45,610 nt of DNA from Nocardia brasiliensis NBRC 14402 (lineage in GTDB: Bacteria; Actinomycetota; Actinomycetes; Mycobacteriales; Mycobacteriaceae): assembly GCF_000308475.2 (NCBI RefSeq), contig NZ_BAFT02000074.1, positions 1 through 45,610 on the forward strand, given 5' to 3'. The notes below the pieces were generated by a model. It did not search any database and was not told the origin of the DNA. It worked only from the letters and a program-made list of their open reading frames with translations. Positions 6,926-15,924 of this stretch are shown in pieces. The number at the start of each line of letters is the position of its first letter. Position 1 is the stretch's first letter. Made by a program: the position numbers and the translations under genes.

Positions 6926-8224
6926 TCACGTACGCGCCGCGCTGTCGTAGCGCCAGAACGATCGCACGCTCATGGCCACCATCACTGCCACGGCAATGCA
7001 GACGAGTGCCCCGCCGGACCAGGCGATCGTGAGCGTCGTGGCAGCCGCCATCGCACCGGCTCTGAGGTCACCGAGACGGGGACCACCCGCGACGACCACG
7101 GTGAACACACCTTGTAAACGTCCGCGCATTCCATCGGGCACCTGGGTCTGCAACATCGTCTCCCGGTAGACGGCGCTGACCAGGTCCGCCGCCCCCGCCA
7201 AGACCAGCAATCCCACAACGGCCCACAAACTCCGGACCGCCCCGGCGGCGGCGATGGCCGCGGCCCACACCACCACCGCGACGCCCAACGCCACCCCCTG
7301 GCGGCGCACGCGGCCGATCCATCCCCCGAACACACCCGCCAGCAACGCACCGACGGCGATCGCGGAGTACAACACCCCCACGCCCGCGCCGCCGTGCCAT
7401 CGTTCGGCCGCGGCCTGGGGGAACAGTGCCGTCGGCATCGCCAACACCATCGCGGCGGTATCCAGCGCGAACGAGGTCGACAGCACCGGGTTCGTGGCCA
7501 GGAAACGCAGGCCTTCGAACACCGAACGCAGGCCGGGACGGGCGGCCACCGCGGCCGCGGGCAACGGTGGCAACCGCGCGGCGGCGTACAGCGCGGCGGT
7601 GAACAGCACGGCATCGGCGCCATAGGCGAGCGCGAATCCGTGTGGCAGCGCGAGCAATACGCCCGCGAGCAGCGGTCCGAGAACTTGCCCGAGCGTGCCC
7701 GCGGTGTAGTTCAGCGCGTTGGCGGCCGGTAGTTGTTCGGCGGGCACCAACATCGGTATGAGTGCGCCGCGTACCGCCGCCGACACCGCGAAACCACCGG
7801 CCTGCACCGCGACCAGCACCAGAATCAGTGCGGGAGAACGGATCCCCAGTACGCTCTGCGCCAGCAGCGCGAGCGTGATCGCCCAGGTCAGCGACGACGA
7901 GAACAGATACAGCTTGCGGCGATCGATGGCGTCGGCGACAGCGCCACCGTAGAGGCCGAACACGATCGTCGGCACCAGCCCGACCAACCCGGCCAGCCCC
8001 ACCACCAATGACGACCCGGTCAGCGAAAACAGTTGCACCGCAACGGTCACCGAGGTGACCATCATCCCGACGACGGCGGTCGACTGCCCGAGGAAGATGC
8101 GCCGGAAGCCCGCGTGCGCCAGCGGCCTGGTGTCGGCCACCATGCGTCGCAGCCGGTCACGGGGCGGTGCCACCGCGGGGCGGGGACTCGGCGATGGCTT
8201 TCCCAGTGATCTCGTCGCTCGCAT
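6926..8224 (-). CDS. MFS exporter (EntS/MFS_3 type)
   Basis: A 432-residue integral membrane protein with about 12 hydrophobic segments. The loop between segments 2 and 3 reads GGAVADAIDRRK, the major facilitator motif A (GxLaDrxxrRk), and the overall pattern FRRIFLGQS...LGQVLGPLLAGVLL resembles drug/siderophore exporters such as EntS. Substrate is unknown. The frame opens at 8224, but an internal ATG at 8143 (MVADTRPLAHAGFRR) is a reasonable alternative start, since many relatives begin close to this point. The gene is divergent from an AraC regulator, a common arrangement for regulated efflux. Confidence 0.9.
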   Translation of the reverse strand: MRATRSLGKPSPSPRPAVAPPRDRLRRMVADTRPLAHAGFRRIFLGQSTAVVGMMVTSVTVAVQLFSLTGSSLVVGLAGLVGLVPTIVFGLYGGAVADAIDRRKLYLFSSSLTWAITLALLAQSVLGIRSPALILVLVAVQAGGFAVSAAVRGALIPMLVPAEQLPAANALNYTAGTLGQVLGPLLAGVLLALPHGFALAYGADAVLFTAALYAAARLPPLPAAAVAARPGLRSVFEGLRFLATNPVLSTSFALDTAAMVLAMPTALFPQAAAERWHGGAGVGVLYSAIAVGALLAGVFGGWIGRVRRQGVALGVAVVVWAAAIAAAGAVRSLWAVVGLLVLAGAADLVSAVYRETMLQTQVPDGMRGRLQGVFTVVVAGGPRLGDLRAGAMAAATTLTIAWSGGALVCIAVAVMVAMSVRSFWRYDSAART

Positions 8225-8277
8225 GTCTCTACGATGCGCGGCGGCGGAGGTTCGATCTTCCGATAAACTGTCCAGTT

Positions 8278-9012
8278 GTGTCGCAAATCCGACAGAACTT
8301 TCCGGCGGGCGAGGTCATCGCTCGGCACCGGCACGACGTACATCAGCTGATGTATGTCAGCAGCGGCATTTTCGCGGTGCGCACCGAGCACGGCACCTGG
8401 GTCGCCGGTGCCCACCGCGCCGTGTGGACACCCGCGGGCACGTGGCACGAGCATCGCGTCTACGGACGCGCCGACGTGCATCTGCTCGAGTTTCCCGCCC
8501 ACGACACACTGTTCCCCGACGACTCACCGACCGTCCTCGCGGTGTCCGCACTGCTGCGCGAATTACTCATCGCCGCCACGGAACCCGAACTCCCCCACGA
8601 TGAATCGACCCGATTGCGCGCCGTCATCCGCGACCGTCTCCGCCGCGCCCACGTCACGCCACTGGCTCTGCCGCAACCGCAGGACCCGCGCCTGGCTCGC
8701 GCCTGCCAACTCGTCGTCGACGATCTGAGCCGGCCCCGCACCATGACCTGGCTGGCCCGGCAAGTGGGCACGAGTGAACGCCACCTCGCGCGCCTGTTCC
8801 GCGGCGAGTTCGGCACCACCTACCCGCAGTGGCGCACCACCACCCGGGTCTTCCAGGCCATGCTCGAACTCACCGCCGGCGCTTCCGTCACGCAGACGGC
8901 GCACCGCTGCGGCTGGGCCACGCCCAGCGCCTTCGTCGACACGTTCAGTCGCACCATGGGACAGACTCCGGGCGCCTACCGCGCCGCCGCGATCGACGAA
9001 AGCTCCGACTAG
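8278..9012 (+). CDS. AraC-family transcriptional regulator
   Basis: A 244-residue regulator with an N-terminal cupin domain (HRHDVHQLMYVSSG, a run common to AraC sensors of this type) and a C-terminal pair of helix-turn-helices (about 150-235) ending FSRTMGQTPGAYRAAA. The GTG at 8278 is preferred; the frame is open upstream to 8167 but that part overlaps the divergent MFS gene and is not family-like. No strong RBS precedes the GTG; a TAAACT element at 8264-8269 would allow a leaderless transcript, which is speculative. It is probably the regulator of the divergent MFS exporter. Confidence 0.9.
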   Translation: MSQIRQNFPAGEVIARHRHDVHQLMYVSSGIFAVRTEHGTWVAGAHRAVWTPAGTWHEHRVYGRADVHLLEFPAHDTLFPDDSPTVLAVSALLRELLIAATEPELPHDESTRLRAVIRDRLRRAHVTPLALPQPQDPRLARACQLVVDDLSRPRTMTWLARQVGTSERHLARLFRGEFGTTYPQWRTTTRVFQAMLELTAGASVTQTAHRCGWATPSAFVDTFSRTMGQTPGAYRAAAIDESSD

Positions 9013-9214
9013 ACAGCCGATCTCGCTGCCGCGCTGCTCTCGCCGTCGAGTGCGGACCGCCCGGAGGATGGTGGGCGGCAGCCGAGTGGCTGTCGCCGTT
9101 CATCCGTTCGGTGGTGTGCGCCGTCGCGGAAATTCGCTAATTTCGGGCGACAGGCACGCCTGCCGTGCGTATTGCCCTCCTGCGTCGGTTTATCAGCCCC
9201 TGAAAGGACATTCG

Positions 9215-9481
9215 ATGGTCGATCCTGTGTCGAACCCGGACGAAACCACCCGAAATCGCTCCCGGCAACTGGTCACACTCGGCATGCTGGCCGCGCTGGG
9301 CGGGTGCGAGCGCGAACTCACGGTGCACGCCAAGGCGGCTCTCACGGCGGGGCTTACCTCGGAAGAACTACTCGAAACCGCTCTCCATTCGGCCGTCTAC
9401 TGCGGCTTTCCCCGCGCAATGGAGTTCATGTTCACCATCAAGAAAGTCCTCGCCGAACACGAACTACTGTCGGCATCGTAG
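9215..9481 (+). CDS. Carboxymuconolactone decarboxylase family protein (short, AhpD-like fold)
   Basis: An 88-residue protein of the CMD family; TRNRSRQLVTLGMLAALG, then HAKAALTAGLTSEELLE and HSAVYCGFPRA match the helical core with its usual histidine. It is shorter than the 120-130 residues of PcaC, but single-core members of this size exist. It has only one cysteine in the key region (YCGFP) and thus lacks the CxxC of AhpD, so peroxidase activity is unlikely. ATG at 9215 with GAAAGGA 6 nt upstream. It stands alone between the AraC gene and a convergent transporter, perhaps under AraC control. Reaction unknown. Confidence 0.88.
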   Translation: MVDPVSNPDETTRNRSRQLVTLGMLAALGGCERELTVHAKAALTAGLTSEELLETALHSAVYCGFPRAMEFMFTIKKVLAEHELLSAS

Positions 9482-9559
9482 AGGTGATCATGGGAACGGC
9501 ACCCTCCTTGCCCCGGCGATTTCCTCATCTTCTGCAAGACATCGCGCGGGTCACACACG

Positions 9560-10987
9560 CTACGTCGGTGCTTGCGAACCGACGAATTCGGCTGCTTCCT
9601 CTTCGGATCGAGCGGCGGGGGCCGAACCCCACATGTGTCTGCCATTGGGTTCTTGGAGGAAGTACACGGATGCGGCGCCTACTATGCCCGCGATGATCAG
9701 GTAGTAGGCGGGCCAGTTCAAATCGCCGGTCAGGCCGACGAGCGCGCCGACGACCACCGAGGTGGTGCCCGCGAACAGGGAGACCGCGACGTTGAATGCG
9801 ACCGACAGGCCTGCGCCGCGCACCTTCGTGGGAAACAGCGAGGGCAGGGTCGAGGGCATCGTCGCGCTGAAGCAGATGAGCGTCAGCCCCATCATCAGCA
9901 AACCCACGAAAACGGTGAACGCATTGTTCGTGCGGACCAGTAGCACCATCGGGAACGACAGCACGACCAAGGCTGCGATACCGGTCCAGATAATCGGTTT
10001 ACGGCCGACCCGATCGGAGAGGAAACCGATCACCGGAATGGTCAGCAACGCGACGGCCATCACGGCGATCTGCAGCCACTGCGAGACCGATGAGGACACC
10101 CCACCGCCGGTAGCGTCGGGCACCGTGGCGGTGACATAGGTCGGCATGTAGGAGGTCAGCATGTAATTGGGGACATTCCAGACCACGACCAGACCCATGC
10201 AGACCAGGACGTACGGCCACAGCTCGGCCAGAATCTTGGCCTCGTCGCCGGTCTTGTTCGCCTTCTCGCGCTGCTCGGACTCTTTCTCCAATGCGGCGAA
10301 AGCGGGGGTGTCGGCCAAACGCATGCGCAGGTAGACGCCGACGATGCCGAGCGGCAGCGCGAGGAAGAACGGCAGCCGCCAGCCCCACGAGAGCAACTGC
10401 TCGTGGCTCAGTGTCGCATCGGCGAGCGTGACGATCAGCGCGCCGAGCAGATATCCGGTGAAAGTGCCGAATTCCAGCCAGCTGCCGAGAAATCCGCGTC
10501 GCCGGTCCGGCGCGTATTCGGCGATGAAGGTCATCGCATTGCCGTATTCACCGCCCGTGGAGAAGCCTTGCAACAGCCGCGCGCACAGCAGCAGCATGGG
10601 CGCCCAGAAACCGATCGAATTCTGGTCCGGGATGCAGCCGATGGCGAAGGTGCCGAGCGCCATCAGGATCATCGTGGTCGCCAGCACCCGATTACGGCCG
10701 ATACGGTCGGCCAGCGGACCGAAGAACATACCGCCCAACGGGCGGACGAGGAACGCCACCGCGAACAGGCCGAAGGTGGCGATCGTACCGGCGGTGTCGC
10801 CGAGATCGGCGAAGAACACCTCTTTGATCGTGGGTTCGAAATAGGCGTAGACGCCGAAGTCGTACCACTCGGTGATATTGCCGATGCTCGCCGCGCCGAT
10901 CGCCCGGCGGATGATCGGCGGATCGGTGACGACGATGTCGTCCAGCGACCAACGCCTAGGACGTTCGCGCGGGGTCAGCACAGCCAC
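9560..10987 (-). CDS. MHS-family (ProP/KgtP/ShiA-like) MFS transporter
   Basis: A 475-residue proton symporter of the metabolite:H+ family. Family hallmarks are visible: GNITEWYDFGVYAYF in the first membrane segment, RPLGGMFFGPLADRIGRNRV (motif A), RLLQGFSTGGEYG in segment 4 and the large hydrophilic loop KESEQREKANKTGDEAK. Substrates of the family are organic acids, betaine/proline or aromatic acids; which applies here is not clear. A MarR gene lies 138 nt upstream on the same strand, suggesting regulation by it. Convergent with the CMD-like gene. Confidence 0.93.
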   Translation of the reverse strand: MAVLTPRERPRRWSLDDIVVTDPPIIRRAIGAASIGNITEWYDFGVYAYFEPTIKEVFFADLGDTAGTIATFGLFAVAFLVRPLGGMFFGPLADRIGRNRVLATTMILMALGTFAIGCIPDQNSIGFWAPMLLLCARLLQGFSTGGEYGNAMTFIAEYAPDRRRGFLGSWLEFGTFTGYLLGALIVTLADATLSHEQLLSWGWRLPFFLALPLGIVGVYLRMRLADTPAFAALEKESEQREKANKTGDEAKILAELWPYVLVCMGLVVVWNVPNYMLTSYMPTYVTATVPDATGGGVSSSVSQWLQIAVMAVALLTIPVIGFLSDRVGRKPIIWTGIAALVVLSFPMVLLVRTNNAFTVFVGLLMMGLTLICFSATMPSTLPSLFPTKVRGAGLSVAFNVAVSLFAGTTSVVVGALVGLTGDLNWPAYYLIIAGIVGAASVYFLQEPNGRHMWGSAPAARSEEEAAEFVGSQAPT

Positions 10988-11125
10988 AAGGACATAACCT
11001 CCTCGAGTTCGCGATCCGCGGCCGCGCTACTCCCGCCATGACCATCGCGGCACCATCTCAGGCTAAGACGACGGCGGACCGATCCCCGAGCGACGCTCCG
11101 CAGAGCTGGATCCCGGAATCCGAAC

Positions 11126-11635
11126 TCAACGCTCCGGCGCCAGAGCGCTGTAGTAGTGGCGCATCGCCTCGATCACGGAGTGCAGCACTTTGTGCGCGGC
11201 GGTCAATTCCGTATCCGTCATGCCGGTCAAGGCGGAGCTGATGTGATTGCTCACCGGTGTGAAGAACTCGCGCGCGACCCGCATCCCGTGCTCGTCGTAG
11301 CGCAGGATCACCTTGCGGCGGTCGGCGGCGTCGGTTTCCCTTCGAATGTGCCCGGACGCGATCATTCGTTCGACCAGGTACGTCACGGCCGCCGAGGTGA
11401 CGCCGAGCATGCCGCCGAGTTGTCCCGCGGTGAGCGGCTTGCCCTCCATGTCCGCGACGGCAATGAGCAGCAAGGCTCGAAAATCATTGGGCCGCAGATC
11501 GTTCGACCGAGCGAATACATGGCCGATCTCCTCGGAGACCGCGGTCAGCGCCCGGATGTCGAGGGCGATCGCCTGCTCCAGCTCCGCGCGCGCTCCCCCC
11601 GGGCGTGGGTCTCTCGTCGGCTCGTCGTTGTCCAT
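11126..11635 (-). CDS. MarR-family transcriptional regulator
   Basis: A 169-residue winged-helix regulator. The HTH and wing lie at about 45-110: LTAGQLGGMLGVTSAAVTYLVERM, then the wing motif DAADRRKVILRYDEHG. Flanking helices provide the dimer interface. MarR proteins are repressors released by small, often phenolic ligands. It precedes the MHS transporter on the same strand by 138 nt and may control it. It lies immediately downstream of the end of the plus-to-minus gap before the carotenoid operon and is unlikely to be part of that operon, because it is separated from it by its own intergenic region. Confidence 0.9.
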   Translation of the reverse strand: MDNDEPTRDPRPGGARAELEQAIALDIRALTAVSEEIGHVFARSNDLRPNDFRALLLIAVADMEGKPLTAGQLGGMLGVTSAAVTYLVERMIASGHIRRETDAADRRKVILRYDEHGMRVAREFFTPVSNHISSALTGMTDTELTAAHKVLHSVIEAMRHYYSALAPER

Positions 11636-11700
11636 GGTCCGGGTAGCTTAACGTGGTACGCCCGTCCACTTGAGGGGCCGGGTCCCCGTGGTTTCCGGCC

Positions 11701-12681
11701 TCACCGCGGCCGGTTGCGCAGGTGATAGCGGCGCTCGGCATAGATCAGGTCATCCCGCCACAGCCGTTCGGCCGCATACCGCATCATCGGACGCAACAGC
11801 GGCAGCACCGGTCTGGCGTGCCGGAAGCCCGGACGCTCGGAATAGGCGATCACCGCCTCGACCACGGAGGTCCGGGCGCGGCCGTCCGGGCCCGGACCCA
11901 GTGGGGTGGCATGGGTTTCGACCACGCTGCCGGTCCCTTCGCCGGAAATGATGCGCATGACGATGGTGCGCGGGTCCGGACAGGTGAATTCCGCCTCGAC
12001 CGGCACGCCGAGACGGCGGGTCACCCGGAAGGTCACCGTCAGCAGGAACCGATGATTGTCGTCGGTGATGCCGTGGCGTGGCGGTGTCTGCGTCACCTCC
12101 AAACGGGCGAAAGAGTACGGGTGGAACCATGATCCGTGCCACGGGTCGAGTCGGTTGGCGATGATGTCGCGGGGTTCGCAGTTGCCGACCAGGCGGGTCA
12201 CGGCGTGCACGGTCGCATCGGCCGGTCGATCGCCGAGAATCGGTGTGGCGGTGGGTTCTTCGCCGCCGAGCGCGTCCAGGCGCACCCAGGCGAGCACCCC
12301 GTCGTCGTGACCGGGATACGGGCACCATCGCGAGGAGCCCTGCGCGCCGACTCGCAGTCCGTGCCACCGGCAGATCAGCGCGGCGTCTTCGATCTGCGCG
12401 GTCGCGAGATCGGCCCCCAGGTGTGGGCACGCCCCGGGACCGACGTGCAGGCTGCCGCTGCGATCGCGCCACGCGACGACCTCTACACCGGCGACCGTGG
12501 TGGCGAACGGCCGATCCTCGCGGATCTCCCGGCTCCCGGCGATGACGTACCAATTGCCCGACGGCCGCCCCTGGGACCAGCGCAGCGCCGCCGCGATCAG
12601 CGCCGGATCGGCGTCGCCGTAGGTGGGACGTTGCCGTGACCACTTCTCCGGGGAGAACCGTTGCAGCGGAATCTTGTTCAT
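11701..12681 (-). CDS. Rieske [2Fe-2S] protein of the DUF5914 type, last gene of the carotenoid operon
   Basis: A 326-residue oxygenase-like protein. The Rieske centre ligands are C85-P-H87 and C104-R-W-H107; the C-terminal part (about 150-320) resembles DUF5914 and the START-like fold of Rieske non-haem iron oxygenases, with DPWHGSWFHPYSFAR likely contributing ligands. Its ATG overlaps the crtU stop (ATGA). Such genes sit beside crtU-like genes in actinobacterial carotenoid clusters. The most economical role is oxygenation (hydroxylation) of the aromatic or cyclised carotenoid made by the preceding enzymes, which would provide the hydroxyl for the glycosyltransferase. That assignment is inferred from context; the reaction of DUF5914 proteins is not known to me. 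Confidence 0.85.
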   Translation of the reverse strand: MNKIPLQRFSPEKWSRQRPTYGDADPALIAAALRWSQGRPSGNWYVIAGSREIREDRPFATTVAGVEVVAWRDRSGSLHVGPGACPHLGADLATAQIEDAALICRWHGLRVGAQGSSRWCPYPGHDDGVLAWVRLDALGGEEPTATPILGDRPADATVHAVTRLVGNCEPRDIIANRLDPWHGSWFHPYSFARLEVTQTPPRHGITDDNHRFLLTVTFRVTRRLGVPVEAEFTCPDPRTIVMRIISGEGTGSVVETHATPLGPGPDGRARTSVVEAVIAYSERPGFRHARPVLPLLRPMMRYAAERLWRDDLIYAERRYHLRNRPR

Positions 12682-14264
12682 CGATCAGTCCTTCCGCGGG
12701 CAGCCAGCGAACGCAATACCGCCGAGCGCCCCTGGCCCGGTACCGTCTGCAACCGGTGCCCCGCACCGCCCCACCGGCTCAGCAGCGCGTTCGCCGCGAG
12801 CCAGCCGGTGGTCGCGGCCCGTTCCATCAGCGCGACCGGTAGGTCGACACGGATGCCGTCACCGGCCAGCACGAGTCCGGGTTGCGGTGTCCGCACTCCG
12901 GGCCTGCGTGCGAAGTCGCCGGGGGCGAATCGAGGGCAGTCCTGGCGCCACAACATGGTTTCACCGACAATCTGTGCGTCGGCGGTCTCGGGATAGATCT
13001 CGTGCAGCCGATCGAGCAGTCGGCGGCGCACCTGCTCGGCCTGCCCGTCCGGCGGCGGCCCGTCCGCTACCGCATAGGCGTGCAATTCGATGACGCTGCC
13101 ACCGTGTTCGCGGGCCCAGTCGGACGCCTGGCGTTCGTAGGTGTCCACGACGCTGATGTTGTCCAGCGGATCCATCCCACCGGTCCCCAGGAATCCGGGC
13201 CGATCCGCGCGCACCGGACGGTCCAGCCACAGGCGATAGACGGCGAAGCTCGGCGCTGTTGCCAAATCCGCTATGTCAGAGCGCCATTCGGCGGTGCCGA
13301 GCGTCGGCGACGCGGCCACGATGCGACGCAGCCCGGCGATATCGGCAGCCAGCACCACCGCGTCGGCCGAGATCGCCGCGCCCGCGTCGTCGGTGACGAG
13401 GAAACCGCCGCCGGTGGTTTCGATCCGGTCCACCGCTACGCCCGTATGGAACCGGACGTTTCCCGGGCGTCCCCGTACATCGGATGCGGTGAGGTACTCC
13501 CGCAGCGGCGTCCACAGGCTCGCGTCGAAATTGTCCGCCGCGACGTCGAATACCAGCCCCTCGCTGGAACCGAGGAAATAGATGTGGAACATCGTCGCCA
13601 GTTCCGCGGCCGACATGTGCCGGGGTTCGACGAAGAAGCTGCGCGAGAACACCTCGAAGGCCAAGTGCCGGGCCGCTTCCGGGAAGTTGATCTCGCGCAG
13701 GAAGGTTTCCGCGTCCAGGTGGTCGAGCAACTCGTAGATACCCGGCACCGAGACCGCGGCCAGCGGCGCCGCCGCGCGCGCATCGAGCCGGATCAGATCC
13801 CGTAGCCGGAACGTGGGACTGCGCAACGCAAAGGCGAGCGCGTTCCATGGTGGCGTCCTGGGCAGGCCGCGAAAGCTGTCCACGCGGCCGTGGCCGTCGA
13901 TCAGCGGGTAATCGTCCAGCCTGCGCAACCTGCCGAGCTGCGGATCACTGCGCGACAACAACTTTCGCAAGTTGTAGTACTGCGCGAAGAAGGCGTGGAA
14001 GCCGCGATTCATGGCGACCGGGGTGCCGTCGGGGAGCCGGTGTGCCCAGCCGCCCACCCGCCCACCCAGATAGTGCTCCCGCTCGACGACCTCGACGTCG
14101 ACTCCGCGCTCGGCCAAGCCGGTCGCGGCGGCCAACCCCGCGATACCCGCGCCCACGACGACCGCTCTGGGCCGTATGCCCCCTCGGCCGAGATCGGCCA
14201 GGCCCGGCGCTGCCGGGTAACGCACCCGGCGCGCATCGCGCCCGATTTCGGTGACGGTGGTCAT
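12678..14264 (-). CDS. crtU: Carotenoid phi-ring synthase / isorenieratene synthase (CrtU)
   Basis: A 528-residue FAD protein of the carotene desaturase/methyltransferase type. The N-terminal Rossmann motif reads VVVGAGIAGLAAATGLAERG, followed by the GG-doublet YLGGRVGG; the C-terminal FAD motif is LVLAGDGIRVDLPVALMERA. CrtU converts beta-ionone rings into aromatic phi rings with a methyl shift (beta-carotene to isorenieratene, or gamma-carotene to chlorobactene). The ATG at 14264 is preferred over longer frames because AGGAGG lies at a good distance and the start overlaps the crtYd stop. Both flanking junctions are 4-nt overlaps. Separating it from squalene- or zeta-carotene-desaturase-like enzymes rests on its place beside two lycopene-cyclase genes. 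Confidence 0.85.
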   Translation of the reverse strand: MTTVTEIGRDARRVRYPAAPGLADLGRGGIRPRAVVVGAGIAGLAAATGLAERGVDVEVVEREHYLGGRVGGWAHRLPDGTPVAMNRGFHAFFAQYYNLRKLLSRSDPQLGRLRRLDDYPLIDGHGRVDSFRGLPRTPPWNALAFALRSPTFRLRDLIRLDARAAAPLAAVSVPGIYELLDHLDAETFLREINFPEAARHLAFEVFSRSFFVEPRHMSAAELATMFHIYFLGSSEGLVFDVAADNFDASLWTPLREYLTASDVRGRPGNVRFHTGVAVDRIETTGGGFLVTDDAGAAISADAVVLAADIAGLRRIVAASPTLGTAEWRSDIADLATAPSFAVYRLWLDRPVRADRPGFLGTGGMDPLDNISVVDTYERQASDWAREHGGSVIELHAYAVADGPPPDGQAEQVRRRLLDRLHEIYPETADAQIVGETMLWRQDCPRFAPGDFARRPGVRTPQPGLVLAGDGIRVDLPVALMERAATTGWLAANALLSRWGGAGHRLQTVPGQGRSAVLRSLAARGRTDR

Positions 14265-14593
14265 CGTCGAGGTTCCTCCTGTCGCTGCCGCGTCCGCTCC
14301 CAGCCGAGCAGCACCGCGGTCACCAGCGCGAACCCGAAAAGAAAGTCTTCTACCGGGATGTCCAGCGGAAAACGAAGTCCGAGAATATGATTCGGGTCGT
14401 AGCTGACGATGGGGGCATGCAGTTTGGTCAGCCAGCCGTCGACCGGGATCTGGAAGCCGAGCACGATCACCATCGACAGCCAGTAGGCCGGGCGGCGAAA
14501 CAGCCCGGTGCGCAGCCATTTCCACTCCAGCACGCACACCACGGCGACCGCCGCGACGGCGGGCAGCGTGTAGCCGATGCCACCGAAGTTCAC
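14261..14593 (-). CDS. crtYd: Lycopene beta-cyclase subunit CrtYd
   Basis: A 110-residue membrane protein with three hydrophobic segments, one of the two halves of the heterodimeric actinobacterial lycopene cyclase. Typical features are FQIPVDGWLTKL, YDPNHILGLRFPLDIPVEDFLFG, where the PVED motif is the family's conserved acidic site. The partner CrtYc is encoded immediately upstream. The GTG start at 14593 overlaps the crtYc stop (GTGA); the frame is open much further 5' but that is antisense to nothing and out of place with crtYc. The pair cyclises the psi ends of lycopene to beta rings. Confidence 0.9.
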   Translation of the reverse strand: MNFGGIGYTLPAVAAVAVVCVLEWKWLRTGLFRRPAYWLSMVIVLGFQIPVDGWLTKLHAPIVSYDPNHILGLRFPLDIPVEDFLFGFALVTAVLLGWERTRQRQEEPRR

Positions 14594-14928
14594 CGCTCGG
14601 CCCGCTTCCGGCGCAACGTCGCGGCGGTGCGCAGCAGCCGCTCGACCGCTACGAAGGTCAGTAGCCCGCATAGCGGTACCACCACGAAGAACAGCAGTTC
14701 CTCCAGCGGTAGCCCGCCCGGCAGCAGGACGCCGATCAGGTACCGCGAGTTGAAACTCCATACGCCCGCGGCGATCGCGACGAGATCCCAGATGACGAAC
14801 GCGGCGACGGGCACGAGGGTGCCGAGCAGCAGTCGAGGCCTGCGATACACGCCCTGGCCGACGAATTCCAGCGGGACCGTCAGCAGCACGCACGCCAGCA
14901 GCACGAGGAGATAGTGCCATCGGTCCAC
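14590..14928 (-). CDS. crtYc: Lycopene beta-cyclase subunit CrtYc
   Basis: A 112-residue protein with three membrane segments: YLLVLLACVLLTVPLEF near the N-terminus, then WDLVAIAAGVWSFNSRY and GGLPLEELLFFVVVPLC. The PLEE motif is the conserved site shared with CrtYd and with fused cyclases. It acts with CrtYd in the membrane on lycopene. The gene begins 9 nt after crtB and ends in a GTGA overlap with crtYd. A short basic C-terminus (LRRKRAER) is consistent with the cytosolic side. Confidence 0.9.
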   Translation of the reverse strand: MDRWHYLLVLLACVLLTVPLEFVGQGVYRRPRLLLGTLVPVAAFVIWDLVAIAAGVWSFNSRYLIGVLLPGGLPLEELLFFVVVPLCGLLTFVAVERLLRTAATLRRKRAER

Positions 14929-14937
14929 GCGCCCTCC

Positions 14938-15924
14938 TCAACGATCCTCGTGGGCGGTGCCGCGCACCGGTGCGGGCGCCGAAACCGGCGCAGGTCGCGC
15001 GTCACTGCGCCGCCGGACCCACCAGGCTTCGACAGCACCGGATACGCCGACGCGCAGCCGCGTCCCGGTGCCGACCCTGGCCCGATGGCCGAAGACTTCG
15101 AAGTCGCGCTGTTCGATCCGGTCGAGAATGCGCGCGTAGAGCGTCAGCGCCGTCGCCACGCAGGGCTGGGAACGCGGTGCCAGCGACTCGATGCCGGCGC
15201 GAGCGTAATCGTAGATACCACGGGTGATCTCGTGTTGTGCGGCCAACGCGGCACGGACCCGCGGCTCGGTCTTGCGGTTCCTGCTGCACCACAGCAGCAG
15301 TTCGCGATCGACGCCGTGCGCGGCGAGCTCGTCGGCGGGCAGGTACACGCGGTCGCGCGCCAAATCCTCGTCGATATCGCGCAGAAAGTTGGTGAGCTGG
15401 AACGCTTTACCCAGGGCTGCCGCGTACGGTGCGGCCTGGGCCACCGATGTCGCGGTCCCGAGCACCGGCAGCAGCTGCAGTCCGATCACTTCGGCCGAAC
15501 CGTAGACATAGTCGTCGAGTTCGGACCGGTTCGCATAGTCGGTGACCGACAGGTCCATTCGCATCGAGGTCAGGAACGCGTCGAAGAGATGTCCGGGGAT
15601 TCGATAGCGTTCGGCGGTGTGCAGCACCGCGGCGAGCACCGGGTCGCCGTCGGCGTCGCCGGACTCGAATTGCTTGGCCAGCAGGCCCAATCGGCTAGCG
15701 CGCTCGGGCACGGTGAGCAGCGGATCGAAACCGTCGAGGATATCGTCCGCACGCCGTGCGAACCCGTAGAGGGCGTGCACCGCGGGTCGCTGATCCGGCG
15801 CGAGCAACCGCGTCGCGAGGAAGAAGGTTTTGCCGTGTTCGGCGTTGAGCGCCCGGCATTCTCGGTAGGACCGGCGTAGCGCCGGATCGCTGATCCCGGC
15901 GGCGTCGAGTTCGGTGCGCGTCAT
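14938..15924 (-). CDS. crtB: Phytoene synthase
   Basis: A 328-residue trans-isoprenyl diphosphate synthase of the squalene/phytoene synthase class. It joins two geranylgeranyl diphosphates head to head to phytoene. The first acidic motif is RRADDILDG (DDILD) and the second is NFLRDIDEDLARDRVYLP (DIDED), both metal-diphosphate sites; YVYGSAEVIGLQLLP is also typical. The ATG at 15924 overlaps the crtI stop by 4 nt; the longer open frame is antisense noise. The C-terminus (from about 290) is basic and proline-rich and longer than the enzyme core. Confidence 0.95.
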   Translation of the reverse strand: MTRTELDAAGISDPALRRSYRECRALNAEHGKTFFLATRLLAPDQRPAVHALYGFARRADDILDGFDPLLTVPERASRLGLLAKQFESGDADGDPVLAAVLHTAERYRIPGHLFDAFLTSMRMDLSVTDYANRSELDDYVYGSAEVIGLQLLPVLGTATSVAQAAPYAAALGKAFQLTNFLRDIDEDLARDRVYLPADELAAHGVDRELLLWCSRNRKTEPRVRAALAAQHEITRGIYDYARAGIESLAPRSQPCVATALTLYARILDRIEQRDFEVFGHRARVGTGTRLRVGVSGAVEAWWVRRRSDARPAPVSAPAPVRGTAHEDR